This document shows positions 8,856-17,544 of a stretch of DNA of 64,000 nt, in pieces. The notes beneath the pieces are model-generated. The model was not told the DNA's origin, made no database searches, and worked only from the letters and a program-made list of their open reading frames with translations. A program made the position numbers and the translations under genes. This DNA comes from an uncultured Clostridia bacterium (GTDB lineage Bacteria > Bacillota > Clostridia > Monoglobales > Monoglobaceae), in the NCBI GenBank assembly GCA_947589045.1, contig CANQBQ010000010.1, forward strand, positions 1 to 64,000, given 5' to 3'. Within the stretch, counting starts at the first letter, position 1. Each line of letters starts with the position of its first letter.

Positions 8856-9785
8856 TTGGCTGAAAATAACGTCAAAAGCGCAGTAGCGGAGTCCGAGGAG
8901 CCCCTGCCCGTGCTTTATATGGATTTGATGCCCAAGCCGCACTTTCACCTGTCTCCCGACAGGGCGCACATAGGCTGCCGGAGCGCGGTATGCGTATTCG
9001 ACGGCGAGTATCACATATTCTTTTTTTCGCGCTATGATCACTCGGATACAGAGCATTTCTCAACCGTGGATTTTGTTAGCTATACCCGTCATATGGACCG
9101 CAAAGAAAAAAATCCGTTTGACGGAGGATACGCCGAAATGATAGCGGAGGCGGTAAATGCCGCCGCCGATAAAGGTCGGTTTGACTTCGAACGTGATTTT
9201 GAATTTCCGTGCGTTAACAAGGCTGAGGACGGCAGATATATTTTGACCGCGCTTGCCGCAAGCTCCGATAACGCCGAGGGCGATTGTAATATGACCGCGC
9301 CGCGTGAGATAATATGCACGGGCGGAAAAATAATTCAGTCCCCGATTAAAGAGCTTGAAATACTGCGGCGGAGCCACGAGCGGTTTTTCGTTGACAAAGA
9401 CGCAAAGATATGCGGGTATGAGGTATTTGAAGCGTATATAAAGCTGTCCGAGCCGGCGGTCGTGTGCGCGGTGGATATTTTCGGGTGCGCGGAGCTAAGA
9501 TATTGCAAAGACGTATTTTCGGTTTCTTGCTCGTGCGACGGGGCGGGAAATGTCCGTCCGAGGAGCAAAATTACTCTAAAAGAGCTTTACGCTGTGCGTA
9601 TTTTATGGGATGTATCTTCGCTTGAAGTTTTCCTCAACGACGGCGAGGCGGTGTTCACGTCAAAGATTTATCCGAAAAGCGTTGACGGAGTGATAAATTT
9701 TTTTAATATGACGGCGTGGGTGGATATATGGAAAATGGGCGGCATTGAAGTGAATAACGAAAGCGCAAAAGAGGGCGGTCTGTAA
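8856..9785 (+). CDS. Degenerate GH32-like protein (levanase/invertase fold, catalytic residues missing)
   Basis: The 309-aa product has clear landmarks of glycoside hydrolase family 32. They are KPHFHLSPDR near residue 26, FDGEYHIFFF near 48, a FDF..DFEFPCV..DGRYILTAL segment and NMTAPREIICTGGKI followed by IKELE near 146-165. A C-terminal beta-sandwich contains SLEVFLNDGEAVFTSKIYP. In active enzymes the first landmark runs into W-MNDPNG with the nucleophile Asp; here that stretch reads RAHIGCRSAVCV. The central blades with the RDP and EC motifs are absent, and total length is about 309 versus roughly 480-500. It is probably non-catalytic, perhaps a sugar-binding or structural remnant. TTG 8856 follows GGGAGGGG by 6 bp; the upstream TTG 8835 has no such site. 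Confidence 0.7.
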   Translation: MAENNVKSAVAESEEPLPVLYMDLMPKPHFHLSPDRAHIGCRSAVCVFDGEYHIFFFSRYDHSDTEHFSTVDFVSYTRHMDRKEKNPFDGGYAEMIAEAVNAAADKGRFDFERDFEFPCVNKAEDGRYILTALAASSDNAEGDCNMTAPREIICTGGKIIQSPIKELEILRRSHERFFVDKDAKICGYEVFEAYIKLSEPAVVCAVDIFGCAELRYCKDVFSVSCSCDGAGNVRPRSKITLKELYAVRILWDVSSLEVFLNDGEAVFTSKIYPKSVDGVINFFNMTAWVDIWKMGGIEVNNESAKEGGL

Positions 9786-9871
9786 AATGATTGTCCTTTT
9801 TTTATAAAAATACTTGTATAATTTTGAAAAAAGTATTATTCTATAATATATAGGCTCGGAGGGAAAATATT

Positions 9872-10780
9872 ATGGAAAAAAGACGCGCCAAAAGAAAAGG
9901 GCACGGATGCGCGCTTATAACAGTCATATTCATTTTGATTGTTGCGGCGGTCGTCGCGCTGTGCGTGCATATAGGCGGAAGCGGTACGGAGCTCACGAAT
10001 AATACGCCCGTGAGCGCAGGCGCGAACGAGATGGTTGTAACCGAGCTTGCACTTGGCGACGGTGACTGCACCGTTGTTATGACCGATAGCGGTACGGTTA
10101 TGATAGACTCGGGCGAATATGAGGATGCCGACGACATAATCTCGTTTTTGACCGCAAGCGGTGTAAACTCGATAGACTATTTTATACTTACAAACTTTGA
10201 CGAGAGCCGAATAGGCGGCGCGTCAAATGTGATAAACAGGTTTGATGTAAAGCGGGTGATAGTCCCCGAGGTACTGCCGCTCGAAACCGACGATGATGAG
10301 TATATGAGGCTTATATCGGCGTTGGACGGCAACGACATAACGCCCTATGTAGCCGTTGAAAATCTCGGTTTCACGCTTTCGGATGCGAGCTTTACCGTTT
10401 ATTCGGGAACCAAGGACGCTTATTCATCAGACCAATCCGAGAATATGTCGCTCGTGGTAAGCGCGGCGCACGGGAACAACAAATTCCTGTTTGCAAGCGA
10501 CATAAAAGAGGAGCGCATAAGCGATATTATGTCGCGGGAGAGCGAATTTGGACATAATTATTTGAAAGTGCCGTGTCACGGCGAATTTGAAAAAAACAGC
10601 GACGAGTTTTTCTCGCTCGTAAATCCGACCTACGCGGTAATTTCAAACGGCAGCGCGGGAAAGGCGAAAAAAGCCGCCTCCGTGCTCAAAAACAACGGGG
10701 CGCAGGTGTTTGTCACGAAAAGGCATAATGTTTGCGCGGTTTCAAATCTCAATGAAAATGAAATAAAAGTTTATCAGTAA
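9872..10780 (+). CDS. Membrane-anchored ComEC-type metallo-beta-lactamase-fold protein with lost metal ligands
   Basis: The 302-aa protein has a basic N-terminus and one transmembrane segment (about residues 14-33). A domain follows that aligns by eye with the C-terminal hydrolase domain of ComEC: VTELALGDGDCTVV, MIDSGEYEDADD (near 78), IDYFILTNFDESRIGGA (near 101-117), FLFASDIKEE (near 205), YLKVPCHGE (near 228) and a final VFVTKRHNVCAVSN. In active members the third block is THPHADHIGG and the fifth is VPHHG. Here the HxHxDH ligands read NFDESR and one His is Cys. The domain faces outward by topology. Hydrolytic activity looks unlikely, so a binding or regulatory role is inferred. The gene ends 18 bp before lepA. 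Confidence 0.75.
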   Translation: MEKRRAKRKGHGCALITVIFILIVAAVVALCVHIGGSGTELTNNTPVSAGANEMVVTELALGDGDCTVVMTDSGTVMIDSGEYEDADDIISFLTASGVNSIDYFILTNFDESRIGGASNVINRFDVKRVIVPEVLPLETDDDEYMRLISALDGNDITPYVAVENLGFTLSDASFTVYSGTKDAYSSDQSENMSLVVSAAHGNNKFLFASDIKEERISDIMSRESEFGHNYLKVPCHGEFEKNSDEFFSLVNPTYAVISNGSAGKAKKAASVLKNNGAQVFVTKRHNVCAVSNLNENEIKVYQ

Positions 10781-10798
10781 CGGAATAGGGGTAAAAAT

Positions 10799-12604
10799 AT
10801 GAGCGACCGACAGGAAAAAATCAGAAACTTCTCTATTATAGCGCATATAGACCACGGCAAGTCGACTCTTGCAGATCGTCTTTTGGAGCTTACGGGCACC
10901 TTGACGCAAAGGGAGATGCAGGAGCAGATACTCGATAATATGGAGCTTGAACGCGAGCGCGGAATAACCATCAAGGCACGCGCGGTTCGCCTTATACACA
11001 AGGCGAAGGACGGCAAGGAATATATATTAAATCTTATCGACACTCCGGGACACGTCGATTTTAACTACGAGGTTTCCCGCAGTCTTGCCGCCTGTGAGGG
11101 GGCGCTTCTTGTTGTGGACGCGGCGCAGGGCATTGAGGCTCAGACTCTCGCCAATACCTACCTTGCGCTTGAGCACGATTTGGAAATCGTGCCGGTTATC
11201 AACAAAATAGACCTGCCCTCGGCTCAGCCCGACGTCGTAAAGGGCGAGATTGAGGACGTTATAGGTATTGACGCGGAGGACGCGCCTCTTATCTCGGCGA
11301 AAAACGGTATAAATATAGAGCAGGTTTTGGACAAAATCGTTGAGCTTATCCCGCCGCCGAGCGGAGACGAAAACGCTCCGCTCAAGGCGCTTATTTTTGA
11401 TTCGTATTACGACGCATACAAGGGCGTTATTGTATATGTGCGCGTTATCGACGGAAAGCTCAAGGCGGGAGACACGATTAAAATGATGGCGGCGGGCGGC
11501 ACGTTTGACGTGGTTGAAGTCGGCTATCTTTCGCCGTCGGGTATGTCGCCGTCATCGGGACTCGCGGCGGGCGAGGTAGGATTTATAGCCGCGAGCATAA
11601 AGAACGTGAGCGAGGTGCGCGTCGGCGATACCGTGACAACCGCGGAGGGAGGCGCTGCGGAGCCTCTCGAAGGTTATAAACAGGTAAACCCGATGGTATA
11701 TTGCGGAATTTATCCGGCGGACGGAGCGCGTTACGACGATTTGCGCGAGGCTCTTGAAAAATTGCGCCTTAACGACGCGTCGCTGAAGTTCGACGCGGAG
11801 ACGTCGGTCGCGCTCGGCTTTGGCTTCCGCTGCGGATTTTTGGGGCTTTTGCATATGGAAATAATACAGGAGAGGTTGGAGAGAGAATACAACCTCGACC
11901 TTGTTACGACCGCGCCCTCGGTTGAGTATAAGGTTATAAAGACCGACGGCGAGGTGCTTGAAATAGACAACCCGACCAATATGCCGGAGCCGTCGTCGAT
12001 AGATTATATGGAGGAGCCTATCGTGCGTGCCTCTATTTTGACTCCCAAGGACTATGTGGGCAGTATTATGGAGCTTTGCCAGGAAAGACGCGGAAATTAT
12101 ATAGATATGACGTATCTTGACGAAAAACGCGTTTCGCTCAACTACGATTTGCCGCTCAACGAAATCATATACGACTTTTTTGACGCGCTTAAATCGAGGA
12201 CGCGCGGTTACGCATCGTTTGATTATGAGTTTAAAGCGTATGAGCGTGCAGACCTTGTTAAGCTGGATATGCTTTTGAACGGCGAAATAGTTGACGCGCT
12301 TTCGTTTATCGTACATAAGGATAAAGCGTATGCGCGCGGCAGACGTATTGCGGAAAAGCTGAAGGAAGCGATACCGCGCCAGCTTTTTGAAATACCTATT
12401 CAGGCGGCGATAGGCGGAAAGATTATTGCACGTGAGACGGTCAAGGCTATGCGAAAAGACGTACTTGCGAAGTGCTACGGCGGAGATATAACGAGAAAGA
12501 AGAAGCTGCTTGAAAAGCAAAAAGAGGGCAAGAAGCGTATGCGTCAGGTCGGCTCGGTAGAGGTGCCGCAGGAGGCGTTTATGTCGGTGCTGAAGCTGGA
12601 TTAG
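10799..12604 (+). CDS. lepA: Elongation factor 4 (back-translocating GTPase LepA)
   Basis: LepA is a ribosome-associated GTPase related to EF-G; it acts on stalled or mis-translocated ribosomes and in subunit maturation. The 601-aa length is typical. The GTPase motifs are visible: AHIDHGKST (residues 15-23), DTPGHVDF near 80 and NKIDLP near 135. The C-terminal LepA-specific domain contains [18 protein letters not shown] and ends [20 protein letters not shown]...[10 protein letters not shown], as in the family. It lies 18 bp after the ComEC-like gene and 11 bp before hemW, so the lepA-hemW pair is co-transcribed, an arrangement common in Bacillota. Confidence 0.98.
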   Translation: MSDRQEKIRNFSIIAHIDHGKSTLADRLLELTGTLTQREMQEQILDNMELERERGITIKARAVRLIHKAKDGKEYILNLIDTPGHVDFNYEVSRSLAACEGALLVVDAAQGIEAQTLANTYLALEHDLEIVPVINKIDLPSAQPDVVKGEIEDVIGIDAEDAPLISAKNGINIEQVLDKIVELIPPPSGDENAPLKALIFDSYYDAYKGVIVYVRVIDGKLKAGDTIKMMAAGGTFDVVEVGYLSPSGMSPSSGLAAGEVGFIAASIKNVSEVRVGDTVTTAEGGAAEPLEGYKQVNPMVYCGIYPADGARYDDLREALEKLRLNDASLKFDAETSVALGFGFRCGFLGLLHMEIIQERLEREYNLDLVTTAPSVEYKVIKTDGEVLEIDNPTNMPEPSSIDYMEEPIVRASILTPKDYVGSIMELCQERRGNYIDMTYLDEKRVSLNYDLPLNEIIYDFFDALKSRTRGYASFDYEFKAYERADLVKLDMLLNGEIVDALSFIVHKDKAYARGRRIAEKLKEAIPRQLFEIPIQAAIGGKIIARETVKAMRKDVLAKCYGGDITRKKKLLEKQKEGKKRMRQVGSVEVPQEAFMSVLKLD

Positions 12605-12615
12605 GATGACGGAAT

Positions 12616-13719
12616 ATGAAAAATCTGGGGATTTACGTCCATGTGCCGTTTTGTGTTAAAAAGTGCAATTACTGCGACTTTAACTCATACTCGGATATTT
12701 GGGAGTATGAGGACGCTTATTTTGACGCGCTCATTGGCGAAATTAAGAAAATGAGCGGCGCAGAGCAATATTGTGTCGATACGATATATATAGGCGGAGG
12801 AACGCCGAGCGCGGTTCGCCCCGAAAATATAATTCGGGTTATGAGCACGATCGGTGAGCAGTTCGCGATTGCGGAAAGCTGTGAAATTACAATAGAATGT
12901 AATCCCGCGACCGTAGATTTCGAGGGCTTTCGCCGATACCGCGCTTCGGGTATAAACCGCGTGAGTATGGGACTTCAGTCGGCAAACGGCGAGGAGCTTT
13001 TAAGGCTCGGAAGAATACATACCCTCGGCGATTTTGAAAATTCGTTCAACGACGCTCGGAGGGCGGGCTTTACCAATATTTCGCTTGACCTTATGTTCGG
13101 TCTGCCCGACCAGACGCCGGACAAATGGCAAAAAACGCTTTCACGCGCGGCGGAGTTCGGGGCGGAGCATATCTCGTGCTATGCGCTTACGGTTGAAGAA
13201 AACACGCCTTTTTCAAAAATGAAATTAAATCTTCCCGACGACGATACTCAGCGGGAGATGTACGACCTTGCGGTTGACTTTTTGGAAAAGCACGGCTATG
13301 CGCGCTATGAGATTTCCAATTTTGCGCGTCGGGGTTGTAAATCGCGTCATAATTTAAAATATTGGAGGCTCGACGAATACGCGGGTTTTGGAGCGGGCGC
13401 ACACTCGTTTTTAAACGGAAAACGGCTTGCGAATGAAGCGAGCGTTTTAAAATATATAAGCGGCGCGCCGCCCGAATGTACAGACGAGAGCGGCGAGGAT
13501 TTGATGAGCGAGTTTATGTTTCTGGGGCTTCGTACTTCGGAAGGAGTTGCGGAGAGCGATTTTTCGGAGCGTTTTATGCGCGGTGTTGACAGCGTTTTCG
13601 GCGATATACTCAAAAAAAATGAAAACGTCGGAGCGATAGCCCGTAAGAACGGAAGAATTTTTATCAAACCCGAATTTTTGTATGTAAGCAATTCAATACT
13701 TTGCGATTTTGTAAAATAA
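12616..13719 (+). CDS. hemW: HemW-type radical SAM heme chaperone (oxygen-independent coproporphyrinogen oxidase-like)
   Basis: The 367-aa protein begins GIYVHVPFCVKKCNYCDF. The Cys13-x3-Cys17-x2-Cys20 triad binds a [4Fe-4S] cluster and S-adenosylmethionine. Other radical-SAM segments are DTIYIGGGTPS, GINRVSMGLQS and ISLDLMFGLPDQT, and the C-terminal HemN/HemW domain includes YEISNFARRGCKSRHNLKYW. The length, and the gene position after lepA, fit HemW and not the longer HemN. HemW transfers heme to acceptor proteins and does not oxidise coproporphyrinogen. Annotators often call this gene hemN; the HemW assignment rests on architecture and context. Confidence 0.9.
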   Translation: MKNLGIYVHVPFCVKKCNYCDFNSYSDIWEYEDAYFDALIGEIKKMSGAEQYCVDTIYIGGGTPSAVRPENIIRVMSTIGEQFAIAESCEITIECNPATVDFEGFRRYRASGINRVSMGLQSANGEELLRLGRIHTLGDFENSFNDARRAGFTNISLDLMFGLPDQTPDKWQKTLSRAAEFGAEHISCYALTVEENTPFSKMKLNLPDDDTQREMYDLAVDFLEKHGYARYEISNFARRGCKSRHNLKYWRLDEYAGFGAGAHSFLNGKRLANEASVLKYISGAPPECTDESGEDLMSEFMFLGLRTSEGVAESDFSERFMRGVDSVFGDILKKNENVGAIARKNGRIFIKPEFLYVSNSILCDFVK

Positions 13720-13736
13720 AGTAAAGTTTCGGTCAT

Positions 13737-13773
13737 AAACCGTCGGCGTCTTAAAAGGCACCGACGGTTTTTT
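13737..13773 (+). terminator. Terminator of the lepA-hemW unit
   Basis: AAACCGTCGG / CCGACGGTTT with a 13-nt loop, followed by TTT. It lies 18 bp after hemW. Confidence 0.9.
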
Positions 13774-13807
13774 ACTAATATTTTTTAGAAAAAATTTCAA
13801 AATAATA

Positions 13808-13836
13808 TTGACAAATTTTATCTGAGGTGCTATTCT
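13808..13836 (+). promoter_or_regulatory. Promoter of the hrcA-dnaK operon
   Basis: TTGACA (13808-13813), 17 bp, TATTCT (13831-13836). The predicted start near 13843 falls just before the CIRCE operator. Confidence 0.85.
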
Positions 13837-13847
13837 ATATTAAAGCG

Positions 13848-13874
13848 TTAGCACTCTCAAACATTGAGTGCTAA
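13848..13874 (+). promoter_or_regulatory. CIRCE operator (HrcA binding site)
   Basis: TTAGCACTC - 9 bp - GAGTGCTAA, a perfect match to the consensus. It sits at the expected transcript start. HrcA binds it and represses the heat-shock operon; heat releases HrcA. This is autoregulation because hrcA is the first gene. Confidence 0.98.
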
Positions 13875-13896
13875 CAAAAGCGGAGGTGAACTTAAA

Positions 13897-14970
13897 GTGG
13901 GCTTGGATGAGAGAAAACGTCAGATTTTGCAGGCGATTATCGAAGGCTACATCAGTACCGCCGAGCCTATCGGTTCACGCACAATAGCCAAAAATTCGGA
14001 GCTTAACCTCAGTGCGGCTACGATAAGGAACGAAATGGGCGACCTTGAAGAAATGGGACTGCTCATTCAGCCGCACACTTCGGCGGGACGCGTGCCGTCG
14101 CAGCTTGGATACCGCTTGTACGTGGACAGTTTGATGCAGAAGTATAAGATGACTGCGGCGGAGATAAGCCGTCTCAGAAGCGCGATGATGCTGAAGATAG
14201 AGGAGCTTGACAAAACGGTCAGGAAGCTGTCGGCGGTATTTTCTGGGATTACGAATATGCCTACTGTTGCGACCTTGCCGACGGTGGAGCGCGGCAGAGT
14301 AAACAGCATAAAGGTGGTTATGATTGACCCGCGCACGCTTATGGTAATAATAGCGGCAGGCTCGAATATTTTGAAGAACAAGCTGCTCAGGCTGTCATCC
14401 GAGGTGGACGCGGAATTTGTTGAAAAGCTGAATGTTATTTTGAGCGAAAACCTTGTGGGGCTTACAAAGTCAGAAATAAGTCTTGACAACATAATGCAGG
14501 TGCAGAGTGCGGTAGGCGGCAATTTTGAAATACTTACCGCCGTGCTGGAGCTGGTGCACGAAGCCATAAGCGAGCTTGACAACAGCGAGGTTATATTGGA
14601 GGGAGTTACGAATATTCTGCGCTTCCCCGAATATAACGATATAGAGCGCGTCAAGGAGCTGCTCGGCTTTTTTGAGGATAAGGAGCATCTCGGCAAGCTG
14701 ATAAGGGATAACGCGCGAGGCGGCTTGAGCGTTATAATCGGCGAGGAGAGCAACATACCCGAACTCAAGGAGAACAGCATAGTGCTTTCGTCTTACGAAC
14801 TCGGCGACGGAATGAAGGGCTTTATCGGAATTATAGGTCCTGTGAGAATGAATTATTCGAGGGCGGTTTCAAGCCTTGAATATTATACAAAACAGGTTGA
14901 AAAAACTCTCAGAGGCAAATTTTTTGAAAGTGCTCTGAGGGAGAGCGAGGTGGACAACGATGGAAAATAA
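13897..14970 (+). CDS. hrcA: Heat-inducible transcription repressor HrcA
   Basis: The 357-aa protein begins GLDERKRQILQAIIEGYIST with the HrcA winged-helix domain. It includes PIGSRTIAKNSELNLSAATI and RNEMGDLEEMGLL, then SAGRVPSQLGYRLYVD. The GAF-like C-terminal half ends SSLEYYTKQVEKTLRGKF. It represses its own operon through the CIRCE element 23 bp upstream. GTG 13897 is chosen: GGAGGTG lies 8 bp before it. The frame can be extended to 13864, but that codon lies within the operator's right half and near the 5' end of the mRNA. It overlaps grpE by 11 bp. Confidence 0.97.
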   Translation: MGLDERKRQILQAIIEGYISTAEPIGSRTIAKNSELNLSAATIRNEMGDLEEMGLLIQPHTSAGRVPSQLGYRLYVDSLMQKYKMTAAEISRLRSAMMLKIEELDKTVRKLSAVFSGITNMPTVATLPTVERGRVNSIKVVMIDPRTLMVIIAAGSNILKNKLLRLSSEVDAEFVEKLNVILSENLVGLTKSEISLDNIMQVQSAVGGNFEILTAVLELVHEAISELDNSEVILEGVTNILRFPEYNDIERVKELLGFFEDKEHLGKLIRDNARGGLSVIIGEESNIPELKENSIVLSSYELGDGMKGFIGIIGPVRMNYSRAVSSLEYYTKQVEKTLRGKFFESALRESEVDNDGK

Positions 14971-15517
14971 CGAAAAAAACTTAAATGAGCAAGAACCCGA
15001 AAGCACGGTAGACGAGGAGACCCTAAGTGAGACCGGGAATACCGAAACCGACGGCGACGCCAAAGCAAACGAGGACGGCGAGCTTGAGGCTTTGCGTACA
15101 AGTCTTGATGAGGCGAAGGACAGAACTCTGAGGCTTGCGGCCGAGTTCGACAACTTCAAAAAGAGAACTCTGAAAGAAAAAGAGGAGCTTTATTCTACTG
15201 CGGTATGCGAGACCGTTAACGAGTTCTTGCCTATTATCGACAACCTAAAGCGGGCAATAGATACCGCGGACGGTGCGGACGTAAGCTCGGTTTTGGACGG
15301 AGTTAAGATGATACTGAAGCAGTTTGAGGATACGCTTTCTTCGATAGGCGTGGAAGAAATTGAGACGGACAGCGGCTTTGACCCCGAGCTTCACAATGCG
15401 GTAATGCACGTTGAGGATGAGAATTACGGCGAGGGCGAGATTGCCGAGGAGCTTATGCGCGGATACAGGTACAAGGGCAGGGTTATCCGCCACTCAATGG
15501 TCAAGGTTGCAAATTAA
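14960..15517 (+). CDS. grpE: GrpE nucleotide exchange factor
   Basis: GrpE promotes ADP release from DnaK. The 185-aa protein has an acidic, disordered N-terminus (about 50 residues rich in E, T and D). A long coiled-coil helix follows (LEALRTSLDEAKDRTLRLAA..FDNFKKRT). The C-terminal beta-wing domain has FDPELHNAVMHVED and ends YRYKGRVIRHSMVKVAN, typical of the family. The ATG lies inside the end of hrcA (11-bp overlap), so translation is probably coupled. Its expression follows HrcA/CIRCE control. Confidence 0.97.
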   Translation: MENNEKNLNEQEPESTVDEETLSETGNTETDGDAKANEDGELEALRTSLDEAKDRTLRLAAEFDNFKKRTLKEKEELYSTAVCETVNEFLPIIDNLKRAIDTADGADVSSVLDGVKMILKQFEDTLSSIGVEEIETDSGFDPELHNAVMHVEDENYGEGEIAEELMRGYRYKGRVIRHSMVKVAN

Positions 15518-15542
15518 AAATAATAGTAAACCGAAAAATTCC

Positions 15543-15558
15543 ATATGCTTAGGCATAT
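15543..15558 (+). other. Small RNA hairpin between grpE and dnaK
   Basis: ATATGC-TTAG-GCATAT, 51 bp upstream of dnaK. The stem is short and A+T-rich, with no T-run. A processing or stability role in the operon mRNA is possible but unproven. Confidence 0.3.
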
Positions 15559-15608
15559 AAAATTTAAATATAAATCAGAAATATAAAACAGAAAGGAAGA
15601 GATATATT

Positions 15609-17435
15609 ATGGGAAAAATTATAGGTATTGATTTGGGAACGACAAATTCCTGCGTTGCGGTTCTGGAGGGCGGCGAGCCTACGGTTATTGCCAATGCGGA
15701 GGGTTCGCGTACAACTCCGTCGGTCGTAGCTTTCACCAAGACGAACGAAAGACTGGTGGGTCAGGTAGCTAAAAGACAGGCTATCACAAATCCCGACAGA
15801 ACCATAATCTCGATAAAGAGAGATATGGGAACAGACCGCAGAATAGCCATTGACGATAAGAAGTACACTCCGCAGGAGATTTCGGCTATGATTTTGCAAA
15901 AGCTCAAGAGCGATGCGGAGAGCTATCTCGGCGAAACGGTTACGCAGGCGGTTATAACCGTTCCGGCATATTTCAGCGATACTCAGAGACAGGCTACCAA
16001 GGACGCGGGAAAAATCGCGGGCTTGGAGGTTCTCAGAATTATAAACGAGCCTACCGCGGCGGCTCTGGCGTACGGACTCGAAAAGGACACCGACCAGAAG
16101 ATTATGGTTTACGACCTTGGCGGCGGTACGTTTGACGTTTCGATACTCGAAATCGGAGACGGCGTATTTGAAGTTCTTGCCACAAACGGTGACAACCGCT
16201 TGGGCGGCGACGACTTTGACGAAAGAATAATGAATTACCTTGCCGACGAATTTAAAAAGGAAAACGGCATTGATTTAAGACAGGATAAAATGGCGCTCCA
16301 GCGTCTTAAAGAGGCTGCGGAGAAAGCGAAAATAGAGCTTTCGGGCGTTGCGACTACCAATATAAATCTTCCGTTTATCACGGCGGATGCAACCGGACCC
16401 AAGCATCTCGACGTAACGCTGTCGCGTGCGAAGTTTAACGAGCTGACGGCGGATTTGGTCGAAAAGACAATGGTTGCCACCCGCAAGGCTCTCGACGACT
16501 CCGACATCTCGGTAAGCTCAATAGACAGAGTTCTGCTGGTCGGCGGTTCGTCCAGAATACCCGCGGTTCAGGAAGCGGTACAGAAGTTTATAGGCAAAGA
16601 ACCGCACAAGGGAATTAACCCTGACGAGTGCGTTGCGATAGGCGCGGCAATTCAGGCGGGCGTTCTCGGCGGAGAGGTTGAGGACCTTGTACTTCTCGAC
16701 GTAACGCCTTTGTCGCTCGGAATTGAAACGATGGGCGGAATATTCACAAAGCTCATCGAGAGAAACACGACTATTCCTACCCAAAAGAGCAACGTATTCA
16801 CTACGGCGGCGGACGGACAGACGAGCGTTGAGGTGCACGTTCTCCAGGGCGAAAGAGAAATGGCGGCGTACAATAAAACGCTCGGACGCTTCAGCCTTAC
16901 CGATATTCCGCCCGCACCGCGCGGCGTACCTCAGATAGAGGTTACGTTCAACATTGACGCGAACGGTATAGTTAACGTAAGCGCCAAGGATTTGGGAACG
17001 GGTCACGAGCAGAAGATAACGATTACCTCAAACACCAACCTTTCGGATGACGAGATTGACAGAGCGGTAAAAGAGGCTGAGAAATTCGCGGCTGAGGATA
17101 AGAAAAATAAGGAAAAAATCGAAGTCAGGAACCAGGCTGACCAGATGGTATATCAGACCGAGAAAACTCTCGGCGAGCTTGGAGATAAGGTGAGCGAGAG
17201 CGAAAAGAAGGACATCGAGGCAGAGGCGGATAAGCTCAAGGAACTTCTCAAAAACTCGGATATCGACGTTGACGCGGTTAAAAATCAGACTGAGGCTCTG
17301 TCAAAGAAATTCTATGAGATTTCGGCAAAGCTCTATCAGCAGGCACAGGCAAGCGGTGCGGCAAACGCGGAAGCTCCCAAGGACGACGACGTGGTTGACG
17401 CAGAGTTTACCGATGTTGACGACAATAATAATTAA
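15609..17435 (+). CDS. dnaK: Chaperone protein DnaK (Hsp70)
   Basis: This is the ATP-driven chaperone of the DnaK-DnaJ-GrpE machine. The 608-aa protein starts [18 protein letters not shown], the phosphate-binding loop. Other landmarks are [46 protein letters not shown] and the substrate-binding start [16 protein letters not shown]. The C-terminal lid ends in an acidic [12 protein letters not shown] tail. The large Gram-negative insertion in the ATPase domain is absent, as usual in Bacillota. A GAAAGGAAG ribosome binding site lies upstream. It is the third gene of the CIRCE-controlled operon. Confidence 0.99.
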   Translation: MGKIIGIDLGTTNSCVAVLEGGEPTVIANAEGSRTTPSVVAFTKTNERLVGQVAKRQAITNPDRTIISIKRDMGTDRRIAIDDKKYTPQEISAMILQKLKSDAESYLGETVTQAVITVPAYFSDTQRQATKDAGKIAGLEVLRIINEPTAAALAYGLEKDTDQKIMVYDLGGGTFDVSILEIGDGVFEVLATNGDNRLGGDDFDERIMNYLADEFKKENGIDLRQDKMALQRLKEAAEKAKIELSGVATTNINLPFITADATGPKHLDVTLSRAKFNELTADLVEKTMVATRKALDDSDISVSSIDRVLLVGGSSRIPAVQEAVQKFIGKEPHKGINPDECVAIGAAIQAGVLGGEVEDLVLLDVTPLSLGIETMGGIFTKLIERNTTIPTQKSNVFTTAADGQTSVEVHVLQGEREMAAYNKTLGRFSLTDIPPAPRGVPQIEVTFNIDANGIVNVSAKDLGTGHEQKITITSNTNLSDDEIDRAVKEAEKFAAEDKKNKEKIEVRNQADQMVYQTEKTLGELGDKVSESEKKDIEAEADKLKELLKNSDIDVDAVKNQTEALSKKFYEISAKLYQQAQASGAANAEAPKDDDVVDAEFTDVDDNNN

Positions 17436-17481
17436 ATAGCGGTTGACTTTACCGAAATAAAAGGTTAAAATTAAAAAGAGT

Positions 17482-17516
17482 GCAGAGCCAAATCCTTATC
17501 TGCGGTTTGGCTTTGC
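17482..17516 (+). other. Stem-loop between dnaK and dnaJ
   Basis: GCAGAGCCAAA pairs with TTTGGCTTTGC (one G-U). No T-run follows, so full termination is unlikely. It may partially attenuate transcription or protect the upstream dnaK mRNA. Confidence 0.5.
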
Positions 17517-17544
17517 GTTATGTTTAGGTGCAGGTGTATAAATT

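Noticed and set aside
11552-12520. 322-codon frame on the minus strand of lepA
   Set aside because: It is fully antisense to lepA, has no ribosome binding site and resembles no protein; codon bias of the real gene explains it.
13864-13896. N-terminal extension of HrcA
   Set aside because: The extension overlaps the CIRCE operator, and GGAGGTG is placed for GTG 13897.
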